NCBI GenBank assembly: GCA_947372575.1
Contig: CANBUF010000006.1
Coordinates: 1-16,335 of the forward strand
Source of the DNA: Alcaligenaceae bacterium
GTDB lineage: Bacteria > Pseudomonadota > Gammaproteobacteria > Burkholderiales > Burkholderiaceae
Length of the DNA stretch: 16,335 bases
Direction of reading: 5' to 3'
In this document: positions 1-6,202 of the stretch, in pieces
Layout: each line of letters begins with the position of its first letter
How positions within the stretch are numbered: the stretch's first letter is position 1
Notes under the pieces: generated by a model
Seen by the model: only the letters and a program-made list of their open reading frames with translations
The model's database searches: none
Told to the model about the DNA's origin: nothing
Program-made: the position numbers and the translations under genes

Positions 1-336
1 GGCGCCTTTGTCGATCACGTGCGTGATGCGGCTATTGCCGATGACTCGGCCTGAGGTTGGGAGCGCACGGTGAATCGTCAGGCGTTGCTCTCCGTGGACC
101 AGCTTGACCCAGTTGATGCCGGCCTTGGGATCCTTCATCCAGAAACCAGGGTAGCCGAGCACGACTGCCATGGTTGGAAAGGACTGCATGTCCTTTTCAT
201 ACACGTATTTCAGATGATCGGGATTGGTGGGTTCGTGTCCAAAGCCGATGCCCAAGGCATACAGGATGCTGTCGTTGACCGAGTAAGTCTGATCGACCTC
301 GGGGAACGACCAGTTTTTGATTGTCTGATAATCCAT
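1..336 (-). CDS. MaoC-family enoyl-CoA hydratase 2 (MFE-2 hydratase-like), 3' end outside the window
   Basis: The first 112 codons of a gene that runs off the left edge are present; the frame is open from ATG at 336-334 to base 1. The protein begins MDYQTIKNWSFPEVDQTYSV, then ILYALGIGFG (about 25-34), a LKYVYEKD stretch (about 42-49), FPTMAVVLGYPGF and VKLVHGEQRLTIHRALP. These segments follow the N-terminal hot-dog half of hydratase 2 from multifunctional enzyme type 2 (ALGVG, LKFIYEG, LPTFGVIIG, VLHGEQ). The family hydrates trans-2-enoyl-CoA to (3R)-hydroxyacyl-CoA in the cytoplasm. The catalytic Asp/His segment normally lies in the C-terminal half, which is not visible. The start lies one base after the stop of the SDR gene, so the two are almost certainly co-transcribed and probably act in succession. 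The family call is firm; the substrate is unknown. Confidence 0.85.
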   Translation of the reverse strand, partial: MDYQTIKNWSFPEVDQTYSVNDSILYALGIGFGHEPTNPDHLKYVYEKDMQSFPTMAVVLGYPGFWMKDPKAGINWVKLVHGEQRLTIHRALPTSGRVIGNSRITHVIDKGA

Positions 337-337
337 T

Positions 338-1252
338 TCAGATTGGATCCCAGTCGATTGCGTCGGGTGAACGCTCAAGCGGGAAGAAATGATGACGCAA
401 GGCTGGCGCTGCGATCTCGGCAATCGCTTCAGGTGTCCAGCCCGTGCTCATGTGAACCGAGCGGATCGGGCGTGGTTGGCTAAAGAGCATGATTTCGTTA
501 GCACGCACACCAAAGATTTGCGCGTTCACGTCTTTGGCTTGATCGCTGGCGAGAAAGACGACCATTGGAGCGATCTTGCCCGATTCCATTTTTTGCAGTT
601 TGGCGACACGAGCTTTTTCTTCATCCGTATTGGCAGGAATCGAGCTGGTCATGCGACTCCAGGCAAATGGTGCAATGCAGTTCGAGCGCACGCCATAGCG
701 GTTCATATCAAGTGCGATAGATTTGGAGAGCGCTGCGATACCAAGTTTTGCGGCGGAGTAGTTTGACTGGCCAAAATTACCAATCAGACCTGAGGTCGAC
801 GTCATGTGCACAAACGCACCTGACTCTTGTTCGCGAAAATAATTTGCAGCAGCGCGGCTGACAAAAAACGTACCGTTCAAGTGCACATCAATGACTTGGC
901 TCCATTCTTCGTCGCTCATTTTGTGGAAGACGCGATCACGCAAGTTGCCTGCGTTATTGACAACAATATCGATACGACCGAATTGCTGGACTGCAGTTTC
1001 AATAATGTTGTTGGCGCTTGCGCGGCCTGCCACGCTATCTGTATTGGGGACTGCCTGGCCGCCTGCCTGGATGATCTCGTCAACCACTTGTTGTGCTGGA
1101 CCGACTCCCGTTCCTTCGCCCGCCAGGCTGGCGCCAATATCATTGACAACGACTTTTGCGCCAGCTGCGGCCATGGCCAGAGCGATGCCACGACCAATTC
1201 CGCCACCAGCACCTGTCACGACTGCAACTTTACCCGCCAACATTCCACTCAT
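338..1252 (-). CDS. SDR-family (3R)-3-hydroxyacyl-CoA dehydrogenase, MFE-2-like
   Basis: Short-chain dehydrogenase of 304 residues. The Rossmann motif TGAGGGIG is at 13-20, and an acidic Asp38 closing beta-2 (VVVND) suggests NAD+ rather than NADP+. NNAG is at 99-102, catalytic serine at 152/154 (MTSTSG), Tyr165 and Lys169 in YSAAK. The extended C-terminus (about 240-304) and the HKMSDEEWSQVIDVHLNG segment resemble the dehydrogenase half of multifunctional enzyme type 2, which oxidises 3-hydroxyacyl-CoA to 3-ketoacyl-CoA. I chose ATG 1252-1250 because GGAGAG sits 5 bp upstream; an in-frame ATG at 1297 would add 15 residues with no family similarity. The next gene encodes the matching hydratase 2, so the pair does in two proteins what MFE-2 does in one. 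The exact acyl-CoA is not known. Confidence 0.88.
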   Translation of the reverse strand: MSGMLAGKVAVVTGAGGGIGRGIALAMAAAGAKVVVNDIGASLAGEGTGVGPAQQVVDEIIQAGGQAVPNTDSVAGRASANNIIETAVQQFGRIDIVVNNAGNLRDRVFHKMSDEEWSQVIDVHLNGTFFVSRAAANYFREQESGAFVHMTSTSGLIGNFGQSNYSAAKLGIAALSKSIALDMNRYGVRSNCIAPFAWSRMTSSIPANTDEEKARVAKLQKMESGKIAPMVVFLASDQAKDVNAQIFGVRANEIMLFSQPRPIRSVHMSTGWTPEAIAEIAAPALRHHFFPLERSPDAIDWDPI

Positions 1253-1686
1253 GAAAACTCTCCAGTGATGTGCTCGATTATGCAAAGCAATGCTCAAGCA
1301 TTTAAAAAATTTGTTCGATGCAAAATATCTATAGGGAAAACATATCGAGTCAACTAACGACTAGATCCAACTATATTTGGGTCACGATTTTCCGTGATGA
1401 AGATAGTAGAGTTATTCTCGGTATATCGGTATTCAGATTTCAGGAGGGGAGCCTTAGGCTGATTGAAACAGTCCCGACAGAAACTGAAGGATTTAAGCCG
1501 TAGAATCGAGGGAAAACCCTGTGATGATGTTTTGTGCGCAGTGCGACTAAAGCTTAAGAGCAAGCAATTGTTTAAGCGGATGCAATTGTTATTCCTGAGC
1601 AATGCGTATCCAAATGCAAAACGATCATGCATCCATGTACTAAACAATCAGATACCAAATCAAGACAAGAGACTGGAGTGAGTACT
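1253..1686. other. AT-rich divergent intergenic region with repeats and possible promoters
   Basis: These 434 bp separate the minus-strand SDR gene from the plus-strand Bug gene and are visibly richer in A/T than the flanking genes. Visible elements are: a 14-bp near-palindrome AATGCTCAAGCATT at 1289-1302; a possible leftward promoter at 1324-1353; a perfect anti-16S match AGGAGG at 1442-1447 with no start codon at normal distance; two direct copies of GCAATTGTT at 1564-1572 and 1582-1590, start to start 18 bp; and GGAG at 1675-1678, the ribosome site of the Bug gene. Open frames of 61, 72 and 97 codons exist here on the two strands, but none gives a product I recognise, so I do not call a gene. 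The region could hold operators or a decayed gene. Confidence 0.6.
1324..1353 (-). promoter_or_regulatory. Candidate sigma-70 promoter for the SDR/MaoC pair
   Basis: Read on the minus strand, TTGACT (1353-1348; 5 of 6 to TTGACA) is followed after 18 bp by GATATT (1329-1324; 4 of 6 to TATAAT). Transcription would begin near 1317, giving a leader of about 65 nt before the ATG at 1252. The near-palindrome at 1289-1302 would then lie just downstream of the start point, where a repressor could sit. This is a consensus match in AT-rich DNA and could be chance. Confidence 0.27.
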
Positions 1687-2670
1687 TTGAATAATTTTTT
1701 TTCGCGCATAGCGTGCCTGTCAGGCGCAGTCGTAATAGGATTGGTATCACTGGGCGCATGCGCCCAGTCGACCTGGCCAGATAAGCCCGTGAATTTCATC
1801 GTACCTTTTCCACCGGGTGGCCCCGTTGATACTACAGCGCGACTGACCACGCTGCCGCTTGGCAAACTTTGGTCTGTTGCAACACCGATTGAAAATAAAG
1901 CCGGTGCTGGCGGAATCCTTGGCGCGCAAGCTGCGGCGAAGGCGCCGGCAGATGGTTATCATTTTTTCTTTGCTGCCATCCATCATTCGGTTTTGCCCAG
2001 CCTCAAACCCAACTTGTCCTACGATATCCAAAAGGATTTTGTACCAGTCGGGATGGCTGCGCGCTTTCCTATCGTGTTGGTTGTCAATCCATCCTTGCCG
2101 GTTAATTCCATTGCTGAGTTAATTGCCTATGCCAAGGCGAATCCGGGTAAGTTGTCTTACAGCTCCTCGGGGACAGGAGGCGGCACGCATCTGGCAGGTG
2201 AATTGTTCAACAGCATGGCGCAGACGACTATGCAGCACATTCCATACAAGGGAAGTGCACCTGCCATGCAGGATCTCGTAGGCGGACAGGTGCAGTTGAT
2301 GTTTGCCGATGGCCCGTCAGCATTACCGTTCATTAAATCTGGCAAGATCCGCGCGCTAGGCGTGGGTAATCCGGAGCCTTCTAAATTTTTTCCTGATGTT
2401 CCAACGATTGCTTCTGCAGGTCTACCTGGTTACGAGGCCTACTCCTGGACTGGAGTTGTCGCGCCCGTGGGTACCCCGGATGCCATCGTGCGTCGAGTGA
2501 ATGCAGATATGGTCAAGGTGTTGTCTGACCCTGCGACAGCCGATGCCCTGATGGCTGCAGGTGCTGAACCTGTGCCCGGCACACCTGAACAGTTTCAGGT
2601 GCTGCTCTCGAATGAAATCAAAAAGTGGGGCGATATTATTCGTAGCGCAAATATCAAGGTTGATGATTAA
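1687..2670 (+). CDS. Bug/TctC-family periplasmic solute-binding protein (1)
   Basis: A 327-residue tripartite-tricarboxylate-type binding protein of normal family length. Residues 1-26 form a signal peptide (basic start, hydrophobic 11-24). LGAC at 22-25 could be a lipobox; cleavage ACA/QS by signal peptidase I is the alternative. Mature-protein landmarks are the ligand loop GGPVDTTAR (44-52), ENKAGAGG (69-76) and IPYKGSAPA (185-193). Bug proteins bind carboxylates such as citrate, dicarboxylates, nicotinate or amino acids in the periplasm. I chose the rare start TTG 1687 because GGAG (1675-1678) is 8 bp upstream and translation then opens directly on the signal peptide; GTG 1678 would overlap that site, and ATG 1627 would put about 20 polar residues ahead of it. 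It is monocistronic here and converges on the flavoprotein gene with an 18-bp gap. No membrane subunits are nearby. Confidence 0.87.
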   Translation: MNNFFSRIACLSGAVVIGLVSLGACAQSTWPDKPVNFIVPFPPGGPVDTTARLTTLPLGKLWSVATPIENKAGAGGILGAQAAAKAPADGYHFFFAAIHHSVLPSLKPNLSYDIQKDFVPVGMAARFPIVLVVNPSLPVNSIAELIAYAKANPGKLSYSSSGTGGGTHLAGELFNSMAQTTMQHIPYKGSAPAMQDLVGGQVQLMFADGPSALPFIKSGKIRALGVGNPEPSKFFPDVPTIASAGLPGYEAYSWTGVVAPVGTPDAIVRRVNADMVKVLSDPATADALMAAGAEPVPGTPEQFQVLLSNEIKKWGDIIRSANIKVDD

Positions 2671-2688
2671 CGACTTGGTCGTCAATAG

Positions 2689-3657
2689 TCATCCACGCAG
2701 ACGCGATTTGGCAGCATTGAATTCTGCGATCAACTGATCGACTAATGCGCGTGTCGTCATTGTTTTGGCAATCGCTCCGACGCCTTGTCCTGCGCCCCAG
2801 ATATCTTTCCAGGCTTTGGGGCGGGCGTCTTTGTTTAACGTCACCGCGCCACCAGGTTTTGCTGCCAGGACCTCTGCGGGGTCGAGTCCTGCAGCCAGAA
2901 TGCTTGGCTTGAGGTAGTTGCCAGGTACGCCTGTAAAAAAAGGCGAATAGATAATATCGGTCGAATCTGCATTGATGATCATCTGCTGATAAGCATCTGG
3001 TGCCATGGATTCAGCGGTCGGAATGAAGCGTGTGCCGAGGTAGGCAAAGTCACAGCCAAGTGCGAGCGCTGCCAGTACATCTTTGCCATGTGAAATGCAG
3101 CCCGACAAGATCAGGGGACCATCGTAGAAGCTGCGGATTTCATTGACCAGTGCAATTGGATTGAGCGTGCCTGCGTGTCCGCCTGCACCACTCGCCACGA
3201 GAATCAATCCATCCACACCCGCTTCGATTGCCTTGCGTGCGTGTTTGGCATTCGTGACATCGTGCAGGACGATTCCCCCATAAGGGTGAACGCGTTCGAC
3301 TACTTTATTCGGGGCATGCAATGAGGTGATGAATAAAGGAACCTTGTGACTTGCGCAAATTTCCAGATCGCCTTCCCAGCGAGGATTCGAGGGGTGCACG
3401 ATCAGGTTCACACCAAAGGGCGAGACAATCTCGTCAGGATGAGCCTGCTGGTAGGCGCTGAGCCTGCTCTGGATGTCTTGGATCCAGAGAGGCAGCTCTT
3501 CTTGTGGACGTGCGTTAAGCGAAGGGAATGAGCCGATGACACCCGCGGTGCACTGTGCAACGACCAGGTCTGTGCCGGACACCAGAAACATCGGTGCACC
3601 AATCACGGGTATGCGTGTGTACTGAAGCAGCTTTTCGATAACGGGACTGGTAATCAT
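2689..3657 (-). CDS. Nitronate monooxygenase (2-nitropropane dioxygenase) family FMN enzyme
   Basis: A 322-residue TIM-barrel flavoprotein. GAPM at 20-23, FPSLNARP at 44-51, the FMN/active-site segment ASGAGGHAG (155-163) with the candidate catalytic His161, LGTRF at 207-211, and the C-terminal IWGAGQGVGAI (286-296) identify the NMO/2-nitropropane dioxygenase superfamily, which also contains the enoyl-ACP reductase FabK. Members oxidise alkyl nitronates, including propionate-3-nitronate; many have no proven substrate. ATG 3657-3655 has AGG 7 bp upstream. It is the last visible gene of a minus-strand operon with two Bug genes and a CoA-transferase, separated from the preceding gene by a repeat-bearing 152-bp gap. 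Its role in an acyl-CoA pathway is unclear: detoxification of a nitro acid or a flavin-dependent reduction of an enoyl thioester are both possible. Confidence 0.85.
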   Translation of the reverse strand: MITSPVIEKLLQYTRIPVIGAPMFLVSGTDLVVAQCTAGVIGSFPSLNARPQEELPLWIQDIQSRLSAYQQAHPDEIVSPFGVNLIVHPSNPRWEGDLEICASHKVPLFITSLHAPNKVVERVHPYGGIVLHDVTNAKHARKAIEAGVDGLILVASGAGGHAGTLNPIALVNEIRSFYDGPLILSGCISHGKDVLAALALGCDFAYLGTRFIPTAESMAPDAYQQMIINADSTDIIYSPFFTGVPGNYLKPSILAAGLDPAEVLAAKPGGAVTLNKDARPKAWKDIWGAGQGVGAIAKTMTTRALVDQLIAEFNAAKSRLRG

Positions 3658-3701
3658 TCATTCGCCTTATTTAATAGGGTTGATGCAATGCAGAGCTCGC
3701 A

Positions 3702-3782
3702 GCACCACGCACCACGCACCACAACCCAACACTGTTCAACTCAACACCACTCAGTACAACTCAACACGGATCAACTCAACAC
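3702..3782. repeat. Short intercistronic repeat cluster (heptamers plus 11-mers)
   Basis: Three perfect tandem copies of GCACCAC occupy 3702-3722. They run into four copies of CAACTCAACAC at 3722-3732 (one mismatch, CCC for CTC), 3737-3747, 3757-3767 and 3772-3782, with start-to-start distances of 15, 20 and 15 bp. The cluster lies between the second Bug gene and the flavoprotein gene. In their presumed shared transcript it reads as G/U-rich repeats GUGUUGAGUUG followed by GUGGUGC. I see no coding sense in it. It could be slipped-strand expansion, a protein-binding array, or an mRNA processing/translation element. Confidence 0.75.
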
Positions 3783-3809
3783 AGTCCAGCATGAACTTTA
3801 TACATGGGA

Positions 3810-4808
3810 TTATTGCGCCTGGATATTTCCCTTGGCGACGACTTTTTCCCAGAGTGTGATTTCACGGTCAATTCTGTCTGCCATTTCCTTGGTGGTGAGC
3901 GTGTCGACCGTATAACCGCCTTCTTCGACAGTTTTACGGAAGTCAGGATTCTTACGCACAGCATCGACGGCATCGGATAGTTTTTTCACGATCGCATCTG
4001 GTAATTTCTTTGGGCCAATCAGGGCAAACCAGCCAACTACCTCGTAATCTGCAATGCCGGCCTCAATCATGGTCGGTACATTAGGCAAACTTGGGTTACG
4101 TACTTTGGAGGTCACGGCCAGTCCGCGTGCCTGCCCACTATCGATGAACACTTTACCTGTACTGGTGATGTCAAACATAAAGGTGGTTTTGCCACTCACC
4201 ACATCCATCATCGCGGGTGAGTTACCTTTATAAGGAACGTGCAGCATTTCGGTGTTGGTAGATTGTCTGAGCAACTCTGCAGACAGGTGATTCGATGCCC
4301 CTACACCTGCGGAGCCGAATGCAACTTTATCTGGATTGGCTTTGGCATAAGCAACCAGCTCCTGTACTGTTTTCGCTGGAATTTGTGGCCCAATCAACAG
4401 CACATTGGCATAAGTGACCACAGAGCCCAACATCGTGAAATCGTTGCGTGGATCAAAGACTTTGTTGCGTTGAACAACCGGAGTAATTGTCATGCTGGGA
4501 CTGGCAACAAGATTGAGCGTGTAGCCATCCGGAGTTGCTTTTGCCGTGGTGTCTGCAGCGATCATGCCGCTTGCGCCTGCGCGGTTTTCAACAATGACGG
4601 TTTGTTTAAGTTGCTCGCCCAGATATTTTGCAAATGTGCGTGCGGTGACGTCGACGGGACCGCCCGCGGCATAACCCACTAGCAGTTTTATAGGACGCTG
4701 CGGCCAGTTATCCTGCGCTTGAGCCTGCGTGCCCAGCAAGACTGAGCCGCCCAGCAGCAATGTCGCTGCAACGCTAATTAACAGGCGTGATTTTTTTATG
4801 ATGTGCAT
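3810..4808 (-). CDS. Bug/TctC-family periplasmic solute-binding protein (2)
   Basis: A 332-residue binding protein with a clear Sec signal peptide: basic KKSR, a hydrophobic core at 10-25, and AQA at 29-31 before QDNWP. Family landmarks are GGPVDVTAR at 49-57, ENRAGASG at 74-81 and VPYKGNSPA at 191-199. Bug proteins deliver organic acids to TctAB-type permeases. AAGGA lies 6-7 bp before ATG 4808-4806. The gene follows the CoA-transferase B gene after 31 bp, which places a transport component inside a CoA-activation operon and suggests that its ligand is the acid the CoA-transferase accepts. It differs clearly in sequence from the other two Bug proteins here, so it is not a recent local duplicate. 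The ligand is unknown. Confidence 0.9.
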   Translation of the reverse strand: MHIIKKSRLLISVAATLLLGGSVLLGTQAQAQDNWPQRPIKLLVGYAAGGPVDVTARTFAKYLGEQLKQTVIVENRAGASGMIAADTTAKATPDGYTLNLVASPSMTITPVVQRNKVFDPRNDFTMLGSVVTYANVLLIGPQIPAKTVQELVAYAKANPDKVAFGSAGVGASNHLSAELLRQSTNTEMLHVPYKGNSPAMMDVVSGKTTFMFDITSTGKVFIDSGQARGLAVTSKVRNPSLPNVPTMIEAGIADYEVVGWFALIGPKKLPDAIVKKLSDAVDAVRKNPDFRKTVEEGGYTVDTLTTKEMADRIDREITLWEKVVAKGNIQAQ

Positions 4809-4839
4809 GGTGTAATCCTTGTCTGTGAGTCGTGCGGCT

Positions 4840-5532
4840 TCAGTAGCAGGGTTGTCCCGGGGCTGGGCGACGAATCACCGCAATCGGTCCTGATACATGC
4901 AGGGGAGCACCTGTTTTTTTCTGAAGAGCCTCAAGCGTGAGGCCTTCAACCATTGCACGCACGACAAAGCCTTCTGGCTTGACATCAACGATTGCCAGGT
5001 CCGTATAAATTTGATTCACGACACCTGCTCCAGTCAAAGGATAGGTGCAGGCTGGCATGAGTTTAGACGTCTGGTCCTTCGCGACATGTTCCATCATGAC
5101 GATAACGTTACGCGCGCCAATTGCCAGATCCATCGCACCACCGATGGCTGCGATTGCGTCTGGACCTGAGGTAATCCAGTTGGCCAGATCGCCGTTTGCG
5201 GCAACCTGAAATCCACCCAGAACCGAATAGTCGAGATGGCCGCCGCGCATCATGGCAAAGGAGACCGTATGCTCGCTGATCGAGGCGCCTTTGAGCAAGG
5301 TGACGGGAACCCGACTGGCGTTGATGATGTCCAGATCAATCTCATCATCGACGGCTGCGCGCCCCATACCCAGGATTCCGTTTTCGCTGTGCAGGAGGAT
5401 TTCACGATCGCTAGGCAAATAGTCTGCGACTTGCGTAGGCATCCCAATGCCCAGATTGACGACCGAACCATCCGGGAAGTCATGCGCCACGAGATAGGCG
5501 ATCTCGCCGCGCGAAAGAGGCTGGTAACTCAT
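4840..5532 (-). CDS. Class I 3-oxoacid CoA-transferase subunit B (PcaJ/ScoB-like)
   Basis: A 230-residue beta subunit of a heterodimeric family I CoA-transferase. GIGMPT (28-33) and HSENGILGMG (48-57) are diagnostic; Glu50 should be the residue that forms the glutamyl-CoA thioester during CoA exchange. A GGHLDYSVLGGFQV segment follows in the middle of the protein. The ATG (5532-5530) overlaps the stop of subunit A as ATGA, and a strong GGAGGTGA site lies in the last codons of that gene (Gly-Gly-Glu-Arg), so the two subunits are translationally coupled. Known relatives move CoA from succinyl-CoA to 3-oxoadipate or acetoacetate in the cytoplasm. No other beta-ketoadipate genes are in the window, so the acceptor here may be another acid. 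Confidence 0.92.
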   Translation of the reverse strand: MSYQPLSRGEIAYLVAHDFPDGSVVNLGIGMPTQVADYLPSDREILLHSENGILGMGRAAVDDEIDLDIINASRVPVTLLKGASISEHTVSFAMMRGGHLDYSVLGGFQVAANGDLANWITSGPDAIAAIGGAMDLAIGARNVIVMMEHVAKDQTSKLMPACTYPLTGAGVVNQIYTDLAIVDVKPEGFVVRAMVEGLTLEALQKKTGAPLHVSGPIAVIRRPAPGQPCY

Positions 5533-6200
5533 CGTTCACCTCCGATTGCAACTACTGACTGTACAAAAATTCCAGGGGTCATAATGTGTTCTGGCTCCAG
5601 TTCGCCCAATTGCACAATGCGGTTGACCTGGGCAATCGAATGCTTGGCAGCCATGCACATGACCGGCCCAAAATTACGGCCTGCCCAGCGATAGGTCAGA
5701 TTGCCCCAGCGATCGCCCAGATGTGCGCGCACCAGAGCAAAGTCGGCATGCAGGGGGTCTTCGAGCACATAGCCTTTGCCGTTGATGACGCGTTGCTCTT
5801 TTCCTTCTGCAACAAGCGTGCCGTAGCCAGTAGGTGTAAAGAAGGGCCCGAGGCCAGCACCGGCTGCACGCAATCTTTCGGCGAGTGTTCCCTGTGGTGT
5901 GCATTCAAGCTCTACCTGTCCGGCGCGATAGGCGTTTGCAAACGTCTGCGAGTTTGGTGGGCGAGGGTGGGAACACACAACCTTGCGTACCCGTCCTGCC
6001 TTGATCAGTCCGGCGATGCCAGTTTCGTGGGTGCCTGCATTGTTGCTGATGATGGTGATTTCGCGTGTACCTTTGTCCATGATCGCGGACATCAGTTCAA
6101 ACGGAATTCCAGAATCTCCAAACCCACTGACCATGATGGATGCGCCATCCTGGATTGGGGCAATCGCCACTTCAAGCGAGGCGCGTATCTTGTCTAGCAT
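5529..6200 (-). CDS. Class I 3-oxoacid CoA-transferase subunit A (PcaI/ScoA-like)
   Basis: A 223-residue alpha subunit of the CoA-transferase. GFGDSGIP at 26-33 is the CoA-binding signature near the N-terminus; SNNAGTHETG (52-61), GAGLGPFFTPTGYGTL (114-129), LHADFALV (150-157), GDRWGNLTYR (162-171) and NFGPVM (176-181) match subunit A. As I recall them, these segments resemble 3-oxoadipate CoA-transferase PcaI more than ScoA. The gene starts 2 bp after the first Bug gene of the operon, with GGAG 5 bp before the ATG, and overlaps subunit B by 4 bp. Subunits A and B together would activate a free carboxylic acid with CoA from succinyl-CoA or acetyl-CoA. I leave the gene symbol blank because the pathway context is not beta-ketoadipate. 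Confidence 0.92.
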   Translation of the reverse strand: MLDKIRASLEVAIAPIQDGASIMVSGFGDSGIPFELMSAIMDKGTREITIISNNAGTHETGIAGLIKAGRVRKVVCSHPRPPNSQTFANAYRAGQVELECTPQGTLAERLRAAGAGLGPFFTPTGYGTLVAEGKEQRVINGKGYVLEDPLHADFALVRAHLGDRWGNLTYRWAGRNFGPVMCMAAKHSIAQVNRIVQLGELEPEHIMTPGIFVQSVVAIGGER

Positions 6201-6202
6201 GA

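Noticed and set aside
1253..1297. Longer N-terminus for the SDR from ATG 1297
   Set aside because: The 15 extra residues are not SDR-like, and GGAGAG is ideally placed for ATG 1252.
1354..1647. 97-codon minus-strand frame in the AT-rich gap, considered as a regulator or transposase remnant
   Set aside because: I see no helix-turn-helix or DDE-type segment, no ribosome site and no recognisable similarity.
2671..2681. CGACTTGGTCG hairpin between the convergent Bug and flavoprotein genes
   Set aside because: A 4-bp stem with a 3-nt loop and no T-run is too weak for an intrinsic terminator.
3702..3782. The repeat cluster as a CRISPR array
   Set aside because: Units are 7 and 11 bp with gaps of 4-9 bp, far too short for repeats and spacers, and no cas gene is present.
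3688..3915. 75-codon frame through the repeat cluster, considered as a small repeat protein
   Set aside because: The His/Thr/Gln-rich translation comes from the nucleotide repeats, it runs into the antisense of the Bug gene, and there is no ribosome site.
5586..6197. 203-codon plus-strand open frame opposite CoA-transferase A
   Set aside because: It mirrors the whole coding region of a well-supported gene and gives a His/Cys-rich translation without family features; it looks like a shadow frame.
4840..6200. Assigning pcaIJ as gene symbols
   Set aside because: Subunit similarity to PcaIJ is good, but no other beta-ketoadipate gene is in the window and the neighbours suggest a different acid.
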